Below, in pieces: positions 56,072 to 64,000 of a stretch of DNA of 64,000 nt. Below the pieces are notes generated by a model that worked only from the letters and a program-made list of their open reading frames with translations, ran no database searches and was not told the origin of the DNA. Made by a program: the position numbers and the translations under genes. The first letter of the stretch is position 1; each line of letters starts with the position of its first letter. Location of the stretch: the NCBI RefSeq assembly GCF_023078275.1, contig NC_062983.1, forward strand, positions 7,991,001 through 8,055,000, given 5' to 3'. This DNA comes from Leguminivora glycinivorella. Lineage: Eukaryota > Arthropoda > Insecta > Lepidoptera > Tortricidae.

Positions 56072-56407
56072 GTATTTTTGGTGGTGGGTTGTTATATTTA
56101 TTTGCGTATTTATTTTTATTTTTGCGGTGGGAGGGTGGGAAAATTAATTGCATGTAAAAAATACGCAAGTAATTATAACAGGTTAGCACTGATTGACTTG
56201 CACGTTATCTATTCGCGGATTAGCAAAGGAAAGTTCTAGTTTACGATTAACATGGATTTCCGCAAAGTAACGCCTGATTCCATCGATTAGTTAAATACCG
56301 AGCCAAGTTTGAAATGTGTCTGACATCCAATTTAATGTCTGAGCCCGGAGGTGTTGCGCGTTGTCGTATTTTATTCACAACTTCGTTTACTCAACTACAA
56401 TATAATA

Positions 56408-56940
56408 TACTAACTTTTGCCCGCGGCGTCGCACGCCTTAAAATCAAGCACCATACAAACTTCCACACCCCATGTTACGGAAGTGGGGGGTTAGAAAGAG
56501 ACAAAAATTAGCCTATGTTACTCTCCATCCCTTCAACTATCACCACCTAAAAAATCACGTCAATTCGTCGCTCCGTTTTGCCGTGAAAGACGGACAAACA
56601 AACAGACACACACACTTTCCCATTTATAATATCAAAGAGGATCGACTATTAAAGAGAGTTACTGTCAAAGTAAAATGTGTAATCACAGTGCATAGACTGC
56701 CATCTCTCGACACAGGCTTAAAACTTTTGAACCTCAGTTTTGACAATTTGGCCCATATTCTTAGCTTGATATGTTTTAAAATGTCAAATATTAATATTAG
56801 CGCCATCTAGCCGAGCGTACCCCAAAGGTGTATCGCCATCTAGCTCACCGTACCTTTTTCTGTATGGTTTTGGGGTACGTTTTTTTCTTAGACTTTATCT
56901 GTCTATACGAAGTTATATAGGTCTTTGATAATATTAATAG
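56408..56940 (-). repeat. Helitron-like element (family D) split by family I
   Basis: The reverse copy starts ACTAACTTTTGCCCGCGGCG and runs to CACTTTCCCATTTATAAT. The family I element at 56633-56932 follows, then AATATTAATAGTAT resumes the Helitron end. Confidence 0.6.
56633..56932 (+). repeat. Family I element, copy 3
   Basis: ATCAAAGAGGATCGACTATT to TATAGGTCTTTGAT, the same limits as the copy at 29690-30010. Confidence 0.65.
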
Positions 56941-56985
56941 TATTAATAGTATAGTATAGTATAGTATAGTATAATAGTATAGATT
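56941..56985 (+). repeat. (TATAG)n microsatellite
   Basis: A short run of TAGTA/TATAG units next to the Helitron terminus. Confidence 0.6.
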
Positions 56986-57649
56986 ATTTATATGCTCCTC
57001 CTTATTTTATTTGTCCTGAAAGCAGTAAAGGCAGATGTCTTGTTATTTAAATACTCGTTGTGTTACGTAAAAAAAGTATTTCTGTTATTTAATTCAAACA
57101 AACAAATTTAGACTTCTTACATTATAGAGGTCAAACCCTCGTCAACTAAAACAGAAAAATGTCAATGAAAAAATACAATAAAGATTATTAAGATTTGCTG
57201 AGGATCCTTATCACAGACAAAAGATTAGTCCTTGAATCCTCGAATCAGTAGACAAATGAAGTGGCTAAATTCAAATTTATCAACCCACTTCAAACTTAAA
57301 CCTGCCAAAGCCAGGTTATTGACTCTTCACTGACGAAATTCACCGGTAAAGTTACCTAAATACTACGAAATTGAACATATGACCTTGCCTCCTGAATGTC
57401 CCAGACTAATTAAGTTTCTATTAGAACGGGTCCTTTATTACATTACAGCTATTAACTGCAATTTTGGGAACTAATCAAATTATTTTATCAAATATTATCA
57501 ACTAACTGGCTTTACTGACTGATTGTATAACTATATAACGTGTATAGTGTACTTAAATACCTGTTCAATATCTTTATCTTCTCGGAAAAGCAAAGCACAT
57601 TCATACATCTTTTTCAATATTGTTACCCATTAGAACGTTATTCTAAATT

Positions 57650-57830
57650 TCACTTTTCGGTGAAGGAAAACATCGTGAGGAAACCGGACTAATTCCAATA
57701 AGGCCTAGTTACCTTTCGGGTTGGAAGGTCAAATGGCAGTCGCTTTCGTAAAACTAGTGCCTACGCTAAATCTGGGTATTAGTTGTCAAAGCGGAACCCA
57801 GGCTCTTATGAGCCGTAGCATGATTAACAT
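57650..57830 (+). repeat. Dispersed repeat (family M), copy 2
   Basis: TTTTCGGTGAAGGAAAACAT, GTCGCTTTCGTAAAACTAGT and GTTGTCAAAGCGGAACCCAG correspond in reverse to 31488-31690. It ends about 30 bases before the next host exon. Confidence 0.55.
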
Positions 57831-57859
57831 TATTCTAAATTGTGTTTATCGGTTTCCAG

Positions 57860-58036
57860 CAGCAACATCGTCGGAGATGTACAACCGGCAGCGGAACGCG
57901 TCCGGCGCGCTCGACAGCAGAGGGCTGGTGGCAGTCATCAAGCGGCAAGTCCCGTTGGCAGGCCAGCTGGGCCATGAGCTGGCTTGGGGACAAGGATGGG
58001 GTTGGGTCACCCTACCCAATGGCGTGTGGAGCGGAC
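57860..58036 (+). CDS. Host gene, internal exon
   Basis: Acceptor GGTTTCCAG precedes CAGCAACATCGTCGGAGATG. An alternative acceptor three bases on (CAG) would drop one residue. The exon ends GTGTGGAGCGGAC before donor GTGAGT, one base into a codon. It encodes ATSSEMYNRQRNASGALDSR, then GLVAVIKRQVPLAGQLGHEL and AWGQGWGWVTLPNGVWSG. The second half is rich in tryptophan and glycine. I do not recognise a domain. Three decayed copies of its middle and end follow in the next intron. Confidence 0.75.
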
Positions 58037-58075
58037 GTGAGTACCCTTGACTATTACTGGATACAGTCTGCATTA

Positions 58076-58196
58076 TACAGCAGAAGGTTGGCGGGGATCA
58101 TCAAGCGGCAAGTCCCATTGGCTCAGTTGGACCATGAGCTGGCTTGGGGGCAAGGGTGGGGATGGGTCACCCTGCCCAATGGCATGTGGAATGGAC
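58076..58196 (+). pseudogene. Relic copy 1 of the preceding exon
   Basis: ACAGCAGAAGGTTGGCGGGG to CAATGGCATGTGGAATGGAC follows the exon base for base apart from scattered changes and one deleted codon. The frame stays open until TAA at 58199. The donor GT has become GA, so normal splicing from it is not expected. Confidence 0.75.
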
Positions 58197-58239
58197 GATA
58201 ATATCGTTGGAATAGATGCCGGTGGTTTTCCAAGACCTG

Positions 58240-58390
58240 CGCTAGACAGTAGAAGGCTGATAGCAGTCATCAAGAGACAGGTCCAGCTGACAGCCCAGTG
58301 GGGCCTTGAGCTGGCTTGGGCCCAGGTGGGACCAGGTGGTGGGTCACCCTTCCTAACGGTGTGTGGAGCGGATATGTTGAGTACCATTAG
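58240..58390 (+). pseudogene. Relic copy 2 of the preceding exon
   Basis: CGCTAGACAGTAGAAGGCTG to GTGTGTGGAGCGGATATGTT. It is frameshifted around 58325-58350 and the donor is altered (TTGAGTACC in place of GTGAGTACC). Confidence 0.7.
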
Positions 58391-58434
58391 ATTAGAAACA
58401 ACTGGTACCTATATTAATATTTATTTAATATACC

Positions 58435-58478
58435 CCAATCATCAAACGCCAGGTCCCACTGATAAACCAATTCGCAAT
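58435..58478 (+). pseudogene. Relic copy 3 of the preceding exon (short)
   Basis: CAATCATCAAACGCCAGGTC matches the exon stretch encoding VIKRQV. Little else survives. Confidence 0.5.
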
Positions 58479-58693
58479 TATATATCTCACTAAGGGCCGG
58501 TTGCATCAAACCTTCTGTAGCCGTTAAAGCGTTCGTTCATTTTTATTGTATGGGAAGTTCCATAGTCGTCTGCTGCGTTACGATGATGTGTCTGTCAAAT
58601 GTGGTTGATGCAACTGGCCCTAAGTAATCTCATCGTACAATACATATATAACATTCGATTTTCTTTTTCAATTTTTTAATTATCCGATTCCAG

Positions 58694-58902
58694 GCCTCAC
58701 CTGGTCCCAAGACGGCGACGACTTCGCCCTCCACGCGATGCCCATCATGCACCACACCAACGTCTCGCAAGCCTGCTCCATGCTCGACGGAGTCACGGCA
58801 TACGAAGCGTCTGCGTACGACCAGGCCCTCTCCGAGTATGACGACTCCGGCACCAGCGACGATTGGGACATGGGGGTCGATTGCGGGGACTTCATGATGT
58901 AA
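58694..58902 (+). CDS. Host gene, last exon
   Basis: Acceptor CCGATTCCAG, then GCCTCACCTGGTCCCAAGAC. The first two bases complete an arginine codon with the C left by the previous exon. It encodes LTWSQDGDDFALHAMPIMHH, then TNVSQACSMLDGVTAYEASA and an acidic tail, YDQALSEYDDSGTSDDWDMG ending VDCGDFMM. TAA is at 58900-58902. It is GC-rich at third positions compared with the intron around it, as expected of a conserved coding exon. The acidic C-terminus has no motif I can name. No clear AATAAA was found close behind the stop. Confidence 0.8.
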
Positions 58903-59139
58903 ACTATAATGTCGTGGCCACCTTAGTCAGAGTTACTGATGATAGTATAGAACTGTCTCCCTCCAATCTCTTTGACCTAATGGCGCAACTGATAGGTACT
59001 CTATCACCCTCTCCGAAGCAATTCCTTTGAAACTGGAAATTTTTTTGAAAGCCAAATAAGCGGTAAATATCCTGGGGCTTAAGTTTGGAGATTGCTAGAT
59101 AATCTGCCAGAGCTCAACGAGGGTGCGGTGTGCTGATGA
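58903..59139 (+). other. Probable 3' UTR and flank of the host gene
   Basis: Directly follows the stop codon. No certain polyadenylation signal was identified. Confidence 0.35.
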
Positions 59140-59392
59140 CGGAAGGACTTACGGAACTGACTTATTCCGTCTATTGTCCTTTGAGTCGTCGGCAACCCGA
59201 ACCCTCCTTGGAACTTGTACACTCCTTTTTACTGTGTATTTAACGCAGCAAAAGGGAATGTACAAGTTTCTAATGGGGTGGCAACGCGCATGTGACACTC
59301 TTTGAGTTGCAGGCGTCCATAGGTTACGGTGACTGCTTTCCATTAGGCGGGCCGTACGCTTGTTTGCCACCGACGTAGTATATAAAAAAAAA
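59140..59392 (+). repeat. A-tailed retroposon (family F), copy 4
   Basis: GGAAGGACTTACGGAACTGA to CCGACGTAGTATATAAAAAA, the longest copy of the family here. Confidence 0.65.
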
Positions 59393-62300
59393 AAATCTGA
59401 AGAAAAACTCAAGTATGCTTTCAAGTATGACGATTTGGTGCACGAATTATTCTTAGACTTTCAATCTACATAAAATCAATAACTCTTTGATGCGGACACA
59501 GTGTAGAGGAGCAGCCAATCAGATTAGATTTTGAGAGACTGACTTGATCAACAATTAATTCTAGTTCGGACTGCATTAGTGGTTTAGTCGAGTGACTAGT
59601 ACTTATTCACTTTACATTTGTAAAGGGTCCTTGTGCTTGCAGCATATACCATTGACGCATCCTAAGCCACAAAGTACTTGCCACTAGACTAAGTTACTCA
59701 CGTATTTCAAACTAGCTTTTAAGGTTCGGAAATGGAATTTGTTCAGCTTTAATACTGAAGTGGCCAAGACATAATGTAACTTAGAAACCTTTTAGGTTAA
59801 TGTAATGAGATCAAAGTCCTTGTTCCATAAATATGTTACTTTTCTAGGTATAGAAATGACTGCCAAATACCAAATAAGTATATTCCTGATGTTGTAATGT
59901 TGAGCTCTTGTTCAGTATACTAGTGAATGGTACTTTTATAGTTTACATACCTTTTAGGTATAACCAATTCTATCAAATGTCAATCGAAAACATGTATCTA
60001 GTGTACCTACCTACTGATGTGCTACTTATTGGAAAGTTTCCTACCAAGTACAAAGAAAAACCATATTGAAAAATTTTGGTTTGACCATCCAAATTTGGAA
60101 AGGAAAAAATCTCAAATATTTTGCGAAATTTTCTGAAGTCTTTTCCAACTTTTTGGTAACTTTCCATAATATACATCAGTGATATATTGCTATAAAAGCT
60201 TATTTACAATTGGAGCAAGGACATAGTCTGAAATAGACTATAAAGGTAATATATACACAGTGAATTATTGGCAAATTTAAGTGGCATGTACCCCGCAAAC
60301 GACCTTTAGTACGTATTAAATGTGGAAATAGAGAGTCTATCTATTTATAGTTCCAGAAAAGAATATTCCAATTAAATCGGCGTTAGAATAAAATGTGACG
60401 AATAATTGTAACCTAAACAGATGTTTAGATAAATAACGTATGAGAGAACATTTCCAATAATAGGTATTATAAAGTGTGAGAGAAGGTTTTTTACCCTATG
60501 AATAAATGATTTGAAACGTTACCTGTATCATGGGAGAACACGATATTTTTGCATGAGGATTTCGATGGTGTTTATTGTATTTCTTGCACGTTTTTGTACG
60601 ATTATACACGAATGCTTTGTTGCTCAAAATCGGGTGAGAGTTGATGTGCCGGTCACGCGAGAAAATGTGCCAATGGAGGTTGTTGACAGCCAAAAAATTG
60701 CCTTTTAAACTTGAAAACCTTCTCAGTCATAGTTAGAGAATTCCTTGGGTTTATTATATTAAAATTGAAAATTTACCTTCATAAAATCTATACGAATCTA
60801 GAACTCGGTAATCAAACACTGAGATAAAAAGGAAGAGGGAACGAATATTGACTGTCAACAAACTTAAATAATCATACTGTATGTTCTTATGAAACGTTTC
60901 AAAATGAAACATTGAGAGTCACTCGTACCTTCTCATACTGATAAATCGATGTATAAGTGTGCTGTCCTAATCGGCTAAGACTATGGTTCAATATACACTA
61001 AGGATACATTATTTGAGAAGCGTAGTAACCCATCTTGATATTCCAAAATTAATTATATGAAACGGGTTACCTGACCATGGATTACATGGACATGGGACAC
61101 TGTTTTAGTCGATGATTTAATTAACAAGCCTCATTTTATTCAACACATTTTAATTTCAAAGAATATAACGCCTAACCTAATGTAAGCAATACTTATACCT
61201 TAATTAACCCTTCGATCTATATGTACCTTATTTTAGACATCATATGTCGCTGGGACTCGAAGGGTTAAGGCTTATATTCGCACATGCTGCATAAAAATCA
61301 ATAAAAAGACGCATTTCAGTCATAATCATTTCAAGAACATGAATTTTATAGAGTAATCAATCCGATTATGTTTGTTGACGCTTCGCTTCTCACATAATGT
61401 GTTTGGAGAGTTTTATCAAACATCTGATAGTACTTATTACATAAATAGTTGCATGCCCCATAGTTGTAACGTGTGTTCGACATCTATAGCAGTGTCTAGC
61501 TTTAAGGTTAGTTAAGTACGGCCTACACTGAGCCACCTGAACGACTAAGCGTCCTTTAGTACCCACGATTTGACACAAACGTGGATATTGAATATCTTCA
61601 AACCTAGAAAATTCTAAGCAAATTTCAAACAATTGCGCATGAAGAAATGAGTGTCAATAAGAAAAAAATGTACCTATAGATTTAAAGAAATGTGTAATAT
61701 TCTACAAGTGGATTTGTTTACTTATGATAAATGCAAGGTAGGAATATTGATAAACAGGGTTTTGTCAAAGATTACAATTGTACTGAGGGATTTCGAAAGG
61801 AATACGTAAAAAAAGAAAACTATGCAACTAACAATAAAAAAAAAATATCAGTTGTTAATATCGACTTTTTCATACAGAAATAAAGGCAAAGCCAAATGTT
61901 ATTTCATAAAATGATAACTGTACGGCTTTGATATCCACATTTGTAAAACATTATTTTGATAAGTTTAAACAAAGTTTTTCGAATATTTACGTCACAAAAT
62001 CCAGGGTACCTACCTTATTTCGTTAAATCATTTAAGTATTATATAAGTATATGACGATCACTTGCACTTATTAGTTCAAAGTGATCATAATCTAACAAAA
62101 TAATGAGAAGTTTGCACAAACCTGTATATGGGGATGAAATATTTGGATAATAAATAATATATTGTGGCACACTTGTCCCTAAAACACCCATAACGAAAAT
62201 ATATAACTCAAATTAATAAAATTAATGTAAGTTAGTGTTGATGTTAGTCATGTAGAGATGTGGTCGGTAGAGAAAAGTTTATGAATGTAACTGATCTGAG

Positions 62301-64000
62301 CCTTTGAAAAGTTGCTTAATCTGCAAAAACTCTTTACTTCCGAAGGTTTTTTTTAACTTACTTGTCGGGAATGCATGATCAAGAGAATAATAATTAATTT
62401 ATCTTCTTATTGATGACTGTAGTCCGATTGTACTATTTACTTTCGACAAATTGAACAGGTACTTTAACTTTTAACCGTGGACCGGTTTGGTATCCCTTTC
62501 AAGGGTTTACTAGGTAGGCGTAAGCAATGTTTGGTCACCAACATTATTAATGTATTTGTTTGTTAAATTGGGTAATAATATCCTTTATTTTTTTTCTTAC
62601 AAACATAAAATCAGATTTATTTATAATTCCTTGTTGTTTTTAAGAAATGTTAAATATATTTTTTAATTCTTTTTTTTGTCTTTTTACCTGCACACTCATT
62701 GCAGAGATAACTGTGTGCAGTTTTCTTTTTTTTTTAATTCTTTTCTTGTATCTTAGCAGATGAATTATTTTCCAAAGCTTCAGATCGTGTCGGCATAGCG
62801 TGTAGGTAGGTGTTAGTTGAATTTGAGTGCGTAGTGGCTATTCTCCCGACCTACCCAAAGACTGCCTAATGTAACTAGCGCTGCCGCGGCGCATTCTCCC
62901 TACCCGCGCGGCTTCATTGCAAGATTTGTCTTAACATATTTGGGAAAGTAGTCCGAAATAAATACTAACTAAAATTACTTAAACTTTTTGTTGCTCGATT
63001 ACTAAAGATTTTGCACTTGGAGCTTTAAAACAATTGAAAAAGGTATGTTGGTTTTTGAAAACTTGCGTTCATTGAAAGGAAAGATGTAGCAAAATGTTTT
63101 CAATGTTTTGGTGGAATATTCCTTTCGGTAAAATAAATATTACCAGAAATAGACGGCTCAGCACAGAGAAGGCTGAGATATTTTAAATTTTACTCACTGT
63201 CAACATTTTTTTTTAATTTAAAGTGTAATTATGTTAATGTGAATAATCTTGCAATGAAGCCATAAATGTTGTAGAGCAATTCGTGTAAAGGGCTACCTTT
63301 GTAAGGGATTGGGAAACCCGCAAATGTGTATGCCCAATGATCTCAGTGGTGTAGTCACGAGTTTCGAAGTCTTATTATAAATCAGTCACTTTAAAATTAA
63401 GCCTTTATAATTGAAAGTTATACCTACTTGTACATAATGTCAAATAAAATTCTTACTCACCAACAAAAATCGCACAATTACAAAACTATATTTAGAAGAC
63501 AAATTATAAAAATACCTGACTTTATTATCCAACAAAAAAATTCTGCAACCGGTTCTTTAAACAATATTGCACAGTAAGCCTCCGTAGCACAGTTCACAGA
63601 AGAAATTGGATCAGCGTTTCAAAATCGCTAGTTTGAGTTCTGTCAAAGTTTATTTTCCAAATTAAAGCTGTAATTATATATCAACATTTTGTGAAATCAG
63701 TGTTATATATTGGAAATAAATATTTAGAGACTTTGGAATTTATTTACAATAATATACGTACGCTTATTCTCGTAACTTCACCACTTGAGATCTTTAGAAT
63801 AAGTTAGACGTATTAAAATATATAAGATTAGTGAGCGTTCCCGTGAATGTGCCATTATTTTATTTAAAATAATTAAATTTCGATTGTAAATCGGAGTTCT
63901 ATTGCATGTTAAATGTTTCCATTTTGATGTATGTTTGTTAAAAACAAGTTATACACATTTGTAATAGTAGATATATTTCTTTCTCAACACGGATATTGCC
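59393..64000. other. Flanking DNA, no gene recognised
   Basis: Only worn repeats are visible: inverted GGAAAGTTTCC-type blocks at 59960-60180, related to 22993-23118, and a tRNA-like string CTCCGTAGCACAGTTCACAG near 63581 that does not make a good cloverleaf. An inverted pair flanks the short unit 61205-61268 (ACCCTTCGA and TCGAAGGGT). Repeat density is clearly lower than in the large intron. No open frame shows family features. Confidence 0.35.

Larger units (their letters stand above)
55709..56301. mobile_element. Penelope-like inverted repeat with hammerheads in both arms
   Basis: Direct repeats TTAAATACCGA at 55709-55719 and 56291-56301 bound the insertion. Inside, a left arm (55719-55983) and right arm (55994-56248) are inverted copies of about 260 bases that differ mainly in an A-run. 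A 42-base tail (56249-56290) follows the right arm only. Each arm carries a hammerhead-ribozyme core reading outward from the centre. Hammerheads in terminal repeats, variable target duplications and inverted terminal copies are known for Penelope-like retroelements. No polymerase is present, so this is a non-autonomous or truncated product. Class assignment is inferred. Confidence 0.7.

Overview
The window looks like AT-rich nuclear DNA of a moth or butterfly (Lepidoptera). That call rests on the repeat content: tRNA-headed SINEs, non-autonomous Helitrons running from TCCATACTAATATTATAAAT to a 3' hairpin plus CTAG, many short foldback MITEs, RTE-type and Jockey/CR1-like LINE fragments, and a piggyBac transposon. 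There is no bacterial-style gene packing.

Host gene. One plus-strand gene can be assembled from five exons: 18216-18421, 23448-23475, 31261-31345, 57860-58036 and 58694-58902. The splice phases join without conflict and give 234 codons plus a stop. The first two exons have the look of the end of a pleckstrin-homology (PH) domain. The 5' part of the gene was not found and probably lies upstream of the window. Introns of about 5.0, 7.8, 26.5 and 0.66 kb hold most of the repeats. Two of the exons have decayed partial copies just downstream in the following intron.

Mobile DNA, left to right. 0-7 kb: a 5'-truncated RTE-type LINE with perfect 13-bp target duplications, plus MITEs. 7.07-9.53 kb: an apparently intact piggyBac element with an intron-containing transposase gene, perfect 12-bp terminal repeats and asymmetric internal inverted repeats. 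It sits in a composite repeat whose unfilled paralogue lies at 27.2-28.5 kb. 9.5-18 kb: LINE fragments and nested elements. 18-31 kb: intronic MITEs, an element carrying a 121-bp minisatellite, nested Helitrons and a SINE. 31-57 kb (the large intron): a second and third minisatellite element, interleaved inverted repeats (39.0-39.6 kb), a double palindrome with the layout of an opened dumbbell (45.4 kb), a SINE broken by two foldback insertions (46.4-46.9 kb), a tandem pair of 1.2-kb Helitrons (48.0-50.5 kb), and a Penelope-like inverted repeat with a hammerhead-ribozyme core in each arm (55.7-56.3 kb). 57.8-58.9 kb: the last two host exons. 59.4-64 kb: few recognisable repeats and no gene recognised.

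The most unusual items are the paired hammerheads, the dumbbell-like double palindrome, the A-B-A'-B' inverted repeat, the piggyBac element and the exon relics. Repeat family names (MITE-1, family A and so on) are local labels, and similarities were judged by eye.
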